A DNA stretch of 64,000 nt from Pseudomonas nunensis (GTDB lineage Bacteria > Pseudomonadota > Gammaproteobacteria > Pseudomonadales > Pseudomonadaceae), in contig NZ_CP101125.1 of the NCBI RefSeq assembly GCF_024296925.1, positions 3,474,501 through 3,538,500 of the forward strand. The letters are read 5' to 3'. Below are positions 1-11,417 of this stretch, piece after piece (position 1 is the stretch's first letter; every line of letters begins with the position of its first letter). The notes under the pieces are model-generated. The model worked only from the letters and a program-made list of their open reading frames with translations, was not told the origin of the DNA and ran no database searches. A program made the translations under genes and the position numbers.

Positions 1-1
1 G

Positions 2-355
2 ACCTGCGAACCGACACTCGACAGCACCGCCGGGATTATTGCGTCGTCCTATGTGGCGTGCGTGCTGACCCAGGGCAACGAAATTTCCGGGGTGATTGCA
101 GCGCTGGCGAGCTCGCCGGAACTGGAGAAGATCAAGCGCGAGTACGAGGCGATTTTCCTCAACAAATGCCAACTCGTCCTGCAGCCGTTCGCTGGAGCAA
201 ACACCATCAAACCCGCGAGTTTACGGGCGATGCTGGGGGCATCGGAGGCTTTGTCGAACGCGGCGGCGACGGGGGAGATTAGCGCTGGGCAGGCGCAGGA
301 AGAACTGTTCGAAACGATCAGGGCGATGATCGAAAGAACAGCCCGCGGTAACTGA
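2..355 (+). CDS. C-terminal part of a probable TetR-family regulator (partial)
   Basis: The reading frame is open from the first base of the window to a TGA at 353-355, so this is the 3' end of a gene that begins upstream. About 117 residues are visible. They form an alpha-helical, ligand-domain-like tail ending in ISAGQAQEELFETIRAMIER, which resembles the C-terminal helices of TetR/AcrR regulators. The DNA-binding half lies outside the window, so the family call is an inference from helix pattern and length only. A GTG at 53 is an internal codon rather than a start. A REPIN follows immediately downstream. Confidence 0.5.
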   Translation, partial: TCEPTLDSTAGIIASSYVACVLTQGNEISGVIAALASSPELEKIKREYEAIFLNKCQLVLQPFAGANTIKPASLRAMLGASEALSNAAATGEISAGQAQEELFETIRAMIERTARGN

Positions 356-371
356 CACCACCAATATCCCT

Positions 372-461
372 TGTGGGAGCGGGCTTGCTCGCGAAGGCGG
401 TGGATCAGTCAATACAGATGTCGACTGACACGACGCCTTCGCGAGCAAGCCCGCTCCCACA
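372..461. repeat. REPIN (paired inverted REP), copy 1
   Basis: Two arms in inverted orientation (TGTGGGAGCGGGCTTGCTCG and its complement) bracket a short loop, 90 bp in all. The same arms recur at seven other intergenic places in the window. The unit lies between the convergent 3' ends of the first gene and the TetR gene. Confidence 0.9.
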
Positions 462-488
462 GGGGGATTTTCTACAGTTGGGAGATTT

Positions 489-1130
489 TCATTGGTCGCA
501 GGTTGCGCCCGTGGAAATCGATCGCCACGCCGCCTCCGCCAGCATGTCCCTGTAGACCATCGGGCGGCCCTTCACCCTTCCCGACAACCAGGTCCGGCAG
601 TAGCTGTCCGCCTGGCCGATGATCAGCGACAGCATCAACTCGGCCGGCACACCTTTCAACTCATCGCCCCGGTCCGGCGCCGACAGCCATTCCCAGAGCT
701 GCCGGTTGCGGGTTTTGTTTCGGGTGGCCAGTTCGTCCTTGAACGGTCCTTTGGTCACGGCAAATCGCGCGTGGTACTGAAACCGTGCCCACTCGGGTTG
801 GTTGTCGACCCAATCCACGTAGCTGTGCACCAACGCGTAAATCCCTTCTTGCGTGGTGCCGGCCTCGGCCAGATAGCTGTCGCGCAGCTGCGCCTGATCA
901 TCCAGCGCAGTGAAAAACAGCGCAGCCACCAAGCCTTCCTTGTTGCCGAAATGATGGTAGATCGCGCCGACGCTGGTATCGCATTCGGCGCGAATCATCT
1001 CGATGGTGGTGGCCTCGATCCCCTGTTCGTTGAACAGCCTGAGGGCTTTTCTGAAGATGTCGCGCTTGAGTTCGGCTCTTCGTCCGGGGTAGCAGCGCTC
1101 GAGTAAATCTGCGGTTTCCATGCTGAACAC
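489..1130 (-). CDS. TetR/AcrR family transcriptional regulator
   Basis: This 213-residue protein has the usual TetR length. An N-terminal helix-turn-helix domain (about residues 18-65) contains TTIEMIRAECDTSVGAIYHH followed by FGNKEGLVAALF, the classic recognition-helix signature. The rest is a helical ligand-binding and dimer domain. It is divergent from the thioesterase-like gene at 1285, and the space between holds three tandem 17-bp dyads (1205-1257) that are its probable operators, so autorepression and control of that neighbour are likely. The start could also be the Met at 1121. The ligand cannot be predicted from the sequence. Confidence 0.9.
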   Translation of the reverse strand: MFSMETADLLERCYPGRRAELKRDIFRKALRLFNEQGIEATTIEMIRAECDTSVGAIYHHFGNKEGLVAALFFTALDDQAQLRDSYLAEAGTTQEGIYALVHSYVDWVDNQPEWARFQYHARFAVTKGPFKDELATRNKTRNRQLWEWLSAPDRGDELKGVPAELMLSLIIGQADSYCRTWLSGRVKGRPMVYRDMLAEAAWRSISTGATCDQ

Positions 1131-1204
1131 AGGCTCAAAAAATCAACGATAAGGCAGGCGGCTGCCCACGGATAAGTCGCGCTAGGTTGACAGATTTCCT
1201 TTCG

Positions 1205-1257
1205 ACAGAATACTGTTCCGTTACAGAACATTATTCTGTTACGGAACATCATTCTGT
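1205..1257. promoter_or_regulatory. Three tandem operator-like dyads (probable TetR sites)
   Basis: Three 17-bp imperfect palindromes of the form ACRGAA-N5-TTCYGT lie head to tail at 1205-1221, 1223-1239 and 1241-1257, an exact 18-bp period. They sit between the divergent TetR gene and the thioesterase-like gene, 28 bp before the start codon of the latter. Position and symmetry fit TetR binding; binding itself is inferred. Confidence 0.75.
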
Positions 1258-1284
1258 AAAACGACCTTTCAAAGAGGCTTCAAC

Positions 1285-1725
1285 ATGAACCAGTTTCTCA
1301 GCATGTTCACCAGCGCCGGCCCCGAAGCATTCAGCCAAATGGCCTGCAAAGTGGCGCCCTACTTCAGCACCATCAACCCGCTGATTTCGGAACTGCGCCC
1401 AGGCTACTCGAGCGTGCAGGTGCCGTTTTCCCGGGAGATCACCAACCACTTGGGCACCGTGCATGCGATTGCGATGTGCAATGCTGCGGAACTCGCCGCC
1501 GGGACGATGACCGACGTTTCGATTCCCGCAGGCGCACGCTGGATTCCGAAAGGGATGACGGTCGAATACCTGGCCAAAGCCAAGACCGATGTGACGGCGG
1601 TGGCCAATGGGGAAGCGGTTGACTGGCTGACGGGCGGCGACAAGATCGTGCCGGTGGATGTTCACGATGCAGAGGGCAAGAAGGTATTCACGGCGCGGAT
1701 CACCATGAATGTGAAGCTTTCATAA
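1285..1725 (+). CDS. Hotdog-fold thioesterase-like protein (DUF4442/PaaI-like)
   Basis: This 146-residue protein has the length and pattern of single-domain hotdog proteins: ITNHLGTVHAIAMCNAAELA resembles the N-x-x-G-x-x-(H/F)-x-x-A segment that precedes the central helix of acyl-CoA thioesterases of the PaaI/DUF4442 type. The C-terminal half (VEYLAKAKTDVTAVA, then KVFTARITMNVKL) gives the alternating strands of the sheet. It probably hydrolyses an acyl-CoA or binds an acyl ligand; the substrate is unknown. AGAGG lies before the ATG. The divergent TetR gene and the tandem operator array indicate inducible expression. Confidence 0.75.
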   Translation: MNQFLSMFTSAGPEAFSQMACKVAPYFSTINPLISELRPGYSSVQVPFSREITNHLGTVHAIAMCNAAELAAGTMTDVSIPAGARWIPKGMTVEYLAKAKTDVTAVANGEAVDWLTGGDKIVPVDVHDAEGKKVFTARITMNVKLS

Positions 1726-1751
1726 GCTTCACGGGTCAGCGCGGTCAACAA

Positions 1752-1841
1752 TGTGGGAGCGGGCTTGCTCGCGAATGCGGTGTGTCAGTAAACGGTGTTG
1801 TCGTCTGACACACCGCATTCGCGAGCAAGCCCGCTCCCACA
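1752..1841. repeat. REPIN, copy 2
   Basis: A 90-bp inverted pair with the same arms as copy 1. It lies between the convergent 3' ends of the thioesterase-like and GNAT genes. Confidence 0.9.
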
Positions 1842-1869
1842 GGGGATTTCGGTGTTGGGTCGAGCCGGG

Positions 1870-2592
1870 TTAGACCAACCGCAGTCTCGGCGTCATGGCC
1901 GGCACCGCGTCATCCCCCAACCGCCCACGCACAAACTCATTCGTCTTGCGCGTCAGTTGATCCAGGTGCCGGTCCCGCTGTTTCTCGGCATCGGTCATCG
2001 CGCGCTTGCCGTTCTTTTGCAGCAGATACGTATGAATCTGCCGCACTTCCAGCGAGCTGTAGATCGGTGCGGTATCCAGCACTGCCATCAAGCCGTCGGT
2101 GCCGTAATCGCGGGTGTTCATCAGCACTTGCGTCTCGCGCACGCCCAGCACCTGGAAGCCCATCGCCTCGAAATACGGTACTTTGCCGACGCTGCAGGTC
2201 AGTTCGGTGTGAGGGTAGCGACCGACCACTTCGCGCAGCATCGTGCGCGCGATGCCCTGGCCGCGATGGCTGGCATCGACGGCCATGTAAACCACGCCGC
2301 ACGCCTCGGGATCGTCCTTGACCGGCAGGTACAACACAAAGCCAATGACCTTTTCCGGATCGTCCACGTCCGTGGCCACGATCAGCTCAACCGCAATCCC
2401 CTTCGCCCCGTTCAACGCTTCCAGATAGAGGTGGACTTCATAGCCGATTGCGTACTGGTACACGTTGTACAGCAGGTTGCTCGGCGGCAGGGCCACGGCG
2501 CTGATGTCGGTCAGGTTGTCGACCACCAGTTGCAGGATCTGGCTGGTGATGTGCTCGGGGCACGGGGTTTTGAAATGGCTGATCTGGGGCAT
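1870..2592 (-). CDS. GNAT-family N-acetyltransferase
   Basis: The 240-residue protein carries a GNAT core: VVYMAVDASHRGQGIARTML contains the acetyl-CoA pyrophosphate loop (R-G-Q-G-I-A), with strand-helix elements on either side and YFEAMGFQVLG as the typical motif B region. About 60 extra residues at the C-terminus (TDAEKQRDRHLDQLTRK and onward) form a charged helical tail that is not part of the core fold. The acceptor is unknown. It is convergent with the thioesterase-like gene and divergent from the multicopper oxidase, with no operon partner. The ribosome site is weak. Confidence 0.85.
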   Translation of the reverse strand: MPQISHFKTPCPEHITSQILQLVVDNLTDISAVALPPSNLLYNVYQYAIGYEVHLYLEALNGAKGIAVELIVATDVDDPEKVIGFVLYLPVKDDPEACGVVYMAVDASHRGQGIARTMLREVVGRYPHTELTCSVGKVPYFEAMGFQVLGVRETQVLMNTRDYGTDGLMAVLDTAPIYSSLEVRQIHTYLLQKNGKRAMTDAEKQRDRHLDQLTRKTNEFVRGRLGDDAVPAMTPRLRLV

Positions 2593-2663
2593 TGCAGGGG
2601 CTGACTCCGGGAAACGGTTGCGAAGAGCGGGTGGCGAGCGCGCCTATCATAACGCGCCCGCCC

Positions 2664-2707
2664 CCTGTGGCGAGGCAGCTTTTGTGGCGAGGAGCTTGCC
2701 CGCGTCG
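2664..2707. repeat. Degenerate REP-like fragment
   Basis: Two imperfect copies of TGTGGCGAGG with AGCTTGC resemble a second Pseudomonas REP class. Only degenerate half-sites remain, with no paired arm. Confidence 0.35.
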
Positions 2708-2794
2708 GGTTGCGCACGACGTGCATCTTTACGCTGGTCACCGAGACGTTCCGCCGCCGGCAGATCTGCACCGGCAGCCCCGATGCCATTCCCC

Positions 2795-2810
2795 GACAGT
2801 GAGGACTGTC
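2795..2810. promoter_or_regulatory. Candidate enhancer-binding (UAS) palindrome
   Basis: GACAGTGAGGACTGTC is a perfect 6+6 dyad with a 4-bp spacer. Its centre lies about 97 bp upstream of the predicted sigma-54 promoter, the usual distance for an NtrC-type activator site. The function is inferred from position. Confidence 0.4.
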
Positions 2811-2891
2811 ACCCGATTTCCAGGGTTTATCGTCGCCACACCTGGAATACAATTAATTGATTTAAAACAGATTTTTAACATGACCTGAGAT

Positions 2892-2907
2892 TGGCTCGGC
2901 TTTTGCG
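2892..2907 (+). promoter_or_regulatory. Sigma-54 (RpoN) -24/-12 promoter
   Basis: TGGCTCGGCTTTTGCG matches the consensus TGGCACG-N4-TTGCW at all but two positions, with the essential GG and GC correctly spaced. The predicted transcript start is near 2918, leaving a leader of about 40 bases before the multicopper oxidase ATG at 2959. The region just upstream is AT-rich. Confidence 0.65.
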
Positions 2908-2958
2908 ACAGGTACAGGGCAAATGCCGTCACACCGGCATGCCCCCGAGAGAATCACC

Positions 2959-6363
<3,405 letters not shown>

Positions 6364-6367
6364 GAGC

Positions 6368-6392
6368 AGCGCCCGGTTCAAGACCGGGCGCT
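6368..6392. terminator. Strong hairpin after the multicopper oxidase
   Basis: AGCGCCCGGT-TCAAG-ACCGGGCGCT is a perfect 10-bp stem directly after the stop codon. It has no T-run, so it may protect the transcript end or aid Rho termination rather than terminate by itself. Confidence 0.5.
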
Positions 6393-6495
6393 CATCGATT
6401 ACGGATCAATTGGTCCAAAGAGAGCGGATCGCTGGCCCGTTTTTCCCATCAGGCAATGCGCCTAAGGTGGCCTCCATCACTTACCGGAGGTCACC

Positions 6496-7602
6496 ATGAA
6501 TCACCCAACCCTGCTTTCCACGATCCAGATCGGCCCACACAACCTCGCCCACCGCGTGGTCATGGCACCGCTGACGCGCATGCGTTCCGAGCCCGGCGAC
6601 GTGCCCGGTGCGTTGATGGCCGAGTACTACTCGCAACGGGCTACCGACGGCGGCCTGATCATTTCCGAAGCCACGGTCGTGTCCACCACCGGCAACGGTT
6701 ACCTCGGTTCGCCGGGCCTGTACAACGACGCGCAAATCCCTGGCTGGAAAGCCATCACCGAGGCGGTGCATGCCAAGGGCGGGAAGATCTTCCTGCAACT
6801 GTTCCACGCCGGGCGCCAGTCCCACAGCGACATGCAGCCCAACGGCACGCAACCGGTGGCACCGTCGGCCGTCGAGTATGACGGCGTGGCTTACACCGCC
6901 AGCGGTTGGGTGCCGAGCACACCGCACCGCGCCCTCAGTGAAGCGGAAGTCGCAGCGCTGGTGGAAGATTTCCGCAGCGCCGCACAACGAGGCCTGGCTG
7001 CCGGTTTTGACGGCGTGGAAATCCACGGCGCCAACGGTTACCTGATCGACCAATTCCTGCAGGACGGCAGCAACCGTCGTACCGACGCCTATGGCGGCAC
7101 CATCGCCAAACGTGCGCGGTTTCTGCTGGACATCACCAACGCAGTGATTTCGGTCTGGGGCAGTGAGCGTGTCGCTGTGCGCCTAGGCCCAAGCGGTACG
7201 TTCGGGGACATGAAGGACAGCCATCCTGAAGCACTGTTTGTGTACGTCGCCGAGCAACTGGCGCCGTTGAAACTGGCGTATCTGCACTTGATCGAACCGC
7301 GCGTGCTGGGCAATTCGATTGATGAGAGCAAGGACCAGAACCCGGTGGCGGCGCAGTTGATTCGTCGGCACTACGACGGATTGATCATGGCGGCGGGTGG
7401 TTTTACCGCCGAGTCTGCCGAGCAGATCTTGAGCGCGGGGGATGCGGATCTGGTGGCGTTTGGTCGTGATTTTATTGCCAACCCGGATTTGCCGGAGCGT
7501 ATTCGGCTGGGTCGGCCGTTGAATGCTTATGACCGGGATACGTTTTATGGCGGTACCGAGGTTGGGTTTACGGATTATCCATTTTATCAAGAGAGTGCCT
7601 GA
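6496..7602 (+). CDS. Old Yellow Enzyme family alkene reductase (NemA-like)
   Basis: The 368-residue protein is a full-length FMN-dependent ene-reductase. Visible hallmarks are VVMAPLTRMRS at the N-terminus (flavin binding), FHAGRQSH, and HGANGYLIDQFLQDGSNRR, with the substrate-binding His/Asn pair and the proton-donor Tyr. AAGGFTAESAEQIL and DLVAFGRDFIANPDLPERI form the C-terminal phosphate-binding part. Such enzymes use NAD(P)H to reduce activated alkenes, nitro compounds and similar electrophiles in the cytoplasm. GGAGG stands 5 bases before the ATG. A LysR gene follows on the same strand. Confidence 0.92.
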   Translation: MNHPTLLSTIQIGPHNLAHRVVMAPLTRMRSEPGDVPGALMAEYYSQRATDGGLIISEATVVSTTGNGYLGSPGLYNDAQIPGWKAITEAVHAKGGKIFLQLFHAGRQSHSDMQPNGTQPVAPSAVEYDGVAYTASGWVPSTPHRALSEAEVAALVEDFRSAAQRGLAAGFDGVEIHGANGYLIDQFLQDGSNRRTDAYGGTIAKRARFLLDITNAVISVWGSERVAVRLGPSGTFGDMKDSHPEALFVYVAEQLAPLKLAYLHLIEPRVLGNSIDESKDQNPVAAQLIRRHYDGLIMAAGGFTAESAEQILSAGDADLVAFGRDFIANPDLPERIRLGRPLNAYDRDTFYGGTEVGFTDYPFYQESA

Positions 7603-7636
7603 TCTGATCCGACCGTTGCTTTGAATGTCAGGCCCT

Positions 7637-7734
7637 CTTCGCGAGCAAGCCCGCTCCCACATTTGATCTTCAGCGAACACAGAAGGTGTGTTCGACGCAG
7701 GTCCAGTGTGGGAGCGGGCTTGCTCGCGAATGCG
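7637..7734. repeat. REPIN with reversed arm order, copy 3
   Basis: The same two arms as the other REPINs occur here in the opposite order: CGCGAGCAAGCCCGCTCCCA first, then its complement about 45 bp later. The pair therefore points outward instead of inward. Confidence 0.85.
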
Positions 7735-7821
7735 GCGCCTCGGTTTCTCTGACTCTCCCCTTTGCAAATCCCCCGCCCGCCTCTACTCTGCTTCAACCCT
7801 CCTGCATCGAGCACACCTCCC

Positions 7822-8712
7822 ATGATGGACAGCCTCAGCGGTATCACGGCCTTCATTCAGGTGGCCGAAACCCGCAGCTTCACCGAAGCCGGGCGCCTGT
7901 TGGAAATCTCCTCCTCCGCCGTCGGCAAAAGCGTGGCGCGCATGGAAGAACGCCTGGGTGTGCGGCTGTTCCATCGCAGTACCCGCAGCGTCACCCTGAC
8001 CACCGAAGGCGAGCTGTTCCTCGACCGTTGCAAGCGCATCCTCAGCGAAGTGGAAGCCGCGCAAATGGAGTTGCTGGAGTTGTCCGCCACGCCCAAGGGC
8101 AAGGTGCGCATCAGCGTGCCGATTCAGAACGTGCTGATCATGCCGGTGCTGGCCGGGTTCATGCGCGCTCACCCGGACATCGAGCTGGACGTGGACATGT
8201 CCGACCGCATGGTCGACGTGATCGAGGAAGGGTTCGACGCGGTGATCCGCACGGGTGCGCCGCAGGATTCACGGCTGATGGCGCGCAAGCTCGGCGGCTA
8301 TCAGTTGCAGTTGGTGGCATCGCCCGAATACCTGGAACGCCACGGCGAACCGACGCACCCGGATGAACTGGTCAACCACGTGGCCCTGCTGCACAAGTTT
8401 CCGGCGACGGGGATGATCGAACGCTGGCCGCTGCGGATCGGTGAGACGCACATCGAGCCGAATCTATCGAAAGCCATGACCTGCACGACGATGGATCCGC
8501 TGACGTATCTGGCGCTGGATGGGGTGGGGATTGCCTGCCTGCCGGATTTTTCAATCCGTCAGCCGTTGGCCGATGGCAGGCTGAAAGTGGTGTTGGCGGA
8601 CTACACCGACCACACCGGCAACCTGTGGATGCTCTGGCCTGCGTCGAAGCAGACCGCACCGAGGCTGCGAGTATTGATCGATTTTTTCAAAGACAACATC
8701 TTGAAGGTTTGA
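7822..8712 (+). CDS. LysR-family transcriptional regulator
   Basis: The 296-residue protein starts at 7822 (ATGATGGACAGC); a GTG or ATG further upstream would add unrelated residues. The winged helix-turn-helix is clear (SFTEAGRLLEISSSAVGKSV, then RLGVRLFHRSTRSVTLT), followed by a periplasmic-binding-like effector domain beginning near residue 90 (GKVRISVPIQN). It belongs to the large CrgA/DsdC-like LysR group. It lies downstream of the ene-reductase on the same strand and is convergent with an MFS gene. Control of either gene is plausible but not shown, and no LysR box was identified. Confidence 0.92.
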   Translation: MMDSLSGITAFIQVAETRSFTEAGRLLEISSSAVGKSVARMEERLGVRLFHRSTRSVTLTTEGELFLDRCKRILSEVEAAQMELLELSATPKGKVRISVPIQNVLIMPVLAGFMRAHPDIELDVDMSDRMVDVIEEGFDAVIRTGAPQDSRLMARKLGGYQLQLVASPEYLERHGEPTHPDELVNHVALLHKFPATGMIERWPLRIGETHIEPNLSKAMTCTTMDPLTYLALDGVGIACLPDFSIRQPLADGRLKVVLADYTDHTGNLWMLWPASKQTAPRLRVLIDFFKDNILKV

Positions 8713-8713
8713 A

Positions 8714-9934
8714 TCAGCGTTGCAGGGCCTCGGCAATCGGGGCCTTGCTGATGCCGAAACTGAGCATCACCGCCAACCCGAGCACCCCGATGCCGGCGCC
8801 CAGCCACAGCGCCGACGACACGCCCGCGTGATCGACCATCAAGCCACCGAACAGCGAACCCGAGGCGATCGCCACCTGGAACGTGGTCACTAACATAGCA
8901 GAACTGGCTTCCGGCAATTGTGGCGAGGTCAGTTGCATCCAGGTGCTGACGCCCAGCGGAATCGCGCCATACGCGACGCCCCAAACCAGTACCGCCAATG
9001 CCACGCCCCAGCCGTTTAAGGCAGGCAAGGCCAGTTGTGCGATCACCATCAACACCACCACCGCCCCCAAAGACAGGCGCAAATACCGCACGATGCTGCC
9101 GGCCATGGCGAAGTTGGCGAGCATACCCAGCAGACCGAAGCCGAGCAGAATCGCGGTGATCGCACTCGGCGAGTATCCAGCCTCATTTGCAAGGAACGGC
9201 GCGATGTAGGTGTACGCGGTGAAGTGAGCCGCCACTACCGTGCCCAACAGCAGCATGCTGCGCCGGGCGTTACTGCGGGCCAGGAACCCCAGCAATGCGC
9301 GCCCCTGCAAACCTTCGCGCGATGGCAGCGAAGGTAAGGTCAGCCACTGTGCCAGCAGCGTCAGCAACGCCAACCCGGCCGTGGCCGCGAACGACACCCG
9401 CCAGGAAAACAACGTGCTGACAAACGTGCCGAACGGCACCCCGAGCACTGTCGCCAGGGTGATGCCGCCGAAGATCAGCGCTGTGGCTTTCGCAGCTTTT
9501 GATTCACTGACCAAACGCCCGGCCGCCGCAATCGCCACGGCCCAGAAACCACCCAGTGCAACACCCAACAGTCCTCGTCCCAGCAACATGATTGGCAGCG
9601 ACGGCGCCAGGGCCGACATCAGGTTTGAAGCCACCAGCACCAGCGTCAATAACAGCAGCAGATGGCGGCGATTCATCTTCCCGGCGCCGAGCATGATCGC
9701 CGGTGCCGAGATCGCCGCGACGATGCCCGGCACGGTGACCATCAGCCCTGCCACGCCATCGGTGATGCCCAGGCTATTGGCGATTTGCGGCAGGATGCCC
9801 ACCGGCAGGTATTCGGTGGTGACAAACGCAAAGGCACCGAGGGCGACCGACGCCACCGACAGCCATTCGCGCGTTGTAGAGGGTGGCTCAAGCGCAAGCG
9901 CTGAAGTCGCTGGTATAGCGTGCATATCGTTCAT
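8714..9934 (-). CDS. MFS drug/metabolite efflux transporter (DHA1 family)
   Basis: The start is placed at 9934 (MNDMHAIPATSALALE), where GGAGC stands before the ATG; the frame stays open upstream but only over the intergenic region. The 406-residue protein has twelve predicted membrane helices, beginning at EWLSVASVALGAFAFVTTEY, the N-terminal pattern of DHA1 exporters related to AraJ/NepI/SotB. GAGKMNRRHLLLL fits the loop 2-3 MFS motif. It is divergent from the Gfo/Idh/MocA gene. The substrate is unknown. A long plus-strand frame over this gene is a non-coding shadow. Confidence 0.9.
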   Translation of the reverse strand: MNDMHAIPATSALALEPPSTTREWLSVASVALGAFAFVTTEYLPVGILPQIANSLGITDGVAGLMVTVPGIVAAISAPAIMLGAGKMNRRHLLLLLTLVLVASNLMSALAPSLPIMLLGRGLLGVALGGFWAVAIAAAGRLVSESKAAKATALIFGGITLATVLGVPFGTFVSTLFSWRVSFAATAGLALLTLLAQWLTLPSLPSREGLQGRALLGFLARSNARRSMLLLGTVVAAHFTAYTYIAPFLANEAGYSPSAITAILLGFGLLGMLANFAMAGSIVRYLRLSLGAVVVLMVIAQLALPALNGWGVALAVLVWGVAYGAIPLGVSTWMQLTSPQLPEASSAMLVTTFQVAIASGSLFGGLMVDHAGVSSALWLGAGIGVLGLAVMLSFGISKAPIAEALQR

Positions 9935-10163
9935 GGGGGAAAGCTCCACAGTCAGAAGTGGAGCCATGGTAGGGAGCGGCGTTGCGTGGAAAAACGGTGC
10001 AAGGCTCCGATCACTGTGGAACGATCGCTCCGCAATCAAGCGCTCTGGCCTGCACATTAGCGCCGTTTCTGTCCAAAGAGTTCGGCCCTGCGACCTGTTT
10101 TTCCCCTGGCATCAGCTCCCTAGACTTGGCCTCCTCAGACATCAACCTAACGAGGCCACACCC

Positions 10164-11267
10164 ATGACTACGTCACACTCCCCCATTCGCGTCGGCATCG
10201 TCGGCGTGGGTACCTGGGCCCGCCACGGTCACTTGCGTGTGCTGGCGCTGCTGCCGCAATACAAAGTGCAAGCGGTGTACAGCGAACGACGTGAACGCGC
10301 TGAAGCCGCGGCCAGCGAATACAACATTGTGCAAGTCGCCGACTCGCTCGACGCTCTGGTGAACAACCCCGAGGTCGACCTGGTAGTGGTGCTCAACACC
10401 GCGCCCCAGCACGAACAAACCGTGCGCGCCGCCATCGCCGCCGGCAAAAACGTCTACTGCGAATGGCCGCTGACCACCACTACCGCGGCTTCCGAGCAAT
10501 TGGTGCACCTGGCCAAAGACGCCGGCGTGCGCCACATCGTCGGCCTGCAACGCCGCCATGCGCCGCACAATCGCTACCTGCAAGACTTGCTGCAGCAAGG
10601 TTACGTCGGCCAGTTGCGCTCGGTGCGCATGCACGTCAGCACTCATTACTTCCAGGCGTTGCGTGCAAATGCGCTGCGCTGGACCGCTCCTGAAGAAAAC
10701 TTCTCCAGCATCGTCTCCATCTACGCCGGACACTTCCTCGACATGCTGTTCACTGCCACCGGTTGGCCGCTGAGCGTATCGGGGCTGACAGTCAGTCAGT
10801 TCCCGAAGGTCACCATCATCGAAACCGGCGAAGTGCTGGACAGCACCGCGCCGGATCAACTGGTGCTCAATGGTTTGCTGGAAAACGGCGCGGTGGTTTC
10901 GATCCATATCGAGGGCGGCAAACGCAATGGTTCGGGCGTGCAGATCGACATCACCGGCGACCAGGGCGACCTGAAAATCACCAACCGTTCGGCGTTCGGC
11001 GGCGTGGGCGATGACTATGTGATCGAAGGCGCCCACGGCGATGACTTGCCACTGCAAATCCTCCCAGTGCCGGACAGTTATCAGCGTTTGCCTGAATCGG
11101 GATTGCCGTCGGCGGTGCTGGAACTGGCGGAGTTGTATTACGTGTTTGCCCAGGATTTAGCCGATGGGACACACGCGGCGGCGACGTTTGAAGATGCGTT
11201 GCGGATGCATCGGTTGTTGGATGTGGCGAAGGTCACGAATCAACTGGCTGTTACCACCGGGGAATGA
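10164..11267 (+). CDS. Gfo/Idh/MocA family NAD(P)-dependent oxidoreductase
   Basis: Translation starts at 10164 (MTTSHSPIRVGIVGVGTWAR), with GAGG ahead of it, although the frame is open for 900 bases further upstream. The 367-residue protein has an N-terminal Rossmann domain with GVGTWARHGH as the dinucleotide loop and EWPLTTTTAASEQL in place of the usual E-K-P-L segment, where the family Lys becomes Trp. The C-terminal alpha/beta substrate domain contains SSIVSIYAGHFLDML. Loss of the conserved Lys suggests altered chemistry or a divergent subfamily. It is divergent from the MFS exporter. Confidence 0.85.
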   Translation: MTTSHSPIRVGIVGVGTWARHGHLRVLALLPQYKVQAVYSERRERAEAAASEYNIVQVADSLDALVNNPEVDLVVVLNTAPQHEQTVRAAIAAGKNVYCEWPLTTTTAASEQLVHLAKDAGVRHIVGLQRRHAPHNRYLQDLLQQGYVGQLRSVRMHVSTHYFQALRANALRWTAPEENFSSIVSIYAGHFLDMLFTATGWPLSVSGLTVSQFPKVTIIETGEVLDSTAPDQLVLNGLLENGAVVSIHIEGGKRNGSGVQIDITGDQGDLKITNRSAFGGVGDDYVIEGAHGDDLPLQILPVPDSYQRLPESGLPSAVLELAELYYVFAQDLADGTHAAATFEDALRMHRLLDVAKVTNQLAVTTGE

Positions 11268-11303
11268 GGTGCTCGCAGAGGCTGGGGACACCCGCCATCC
11301 AAG

Positions 11304-11392
11304 TGTGGGAGCGGGCTTGCTCGCGAATGCGCAGGGTCAGTCGGCATCAATTCTGAATGTGCTGGCCTCTTCGCGGGCAAGCCCGCTCCCAC
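11304..11392. repeat. REPIN, copy 4
   Basis: An inverted pair of 89 bp whose right arm carries one change (CGCGGGCAAGCC). It lies between the Gfo/Idh/MocA gene and the GIY-YIG repeat protein, whose 3' ends converge. Confidence 0.88.
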
Positions 11393-11417
11393 TAGGGGTT
11401 GGGGGTGCGGGGCGATG

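Noticed and set aside
9240..10163. Long plus-strand open frame upstream of the Gfo/Idh/MocA gene
   Set aside because: It is antisense to the MFS exporter, has no domain and no ribosome site; the gene starts at 10164.
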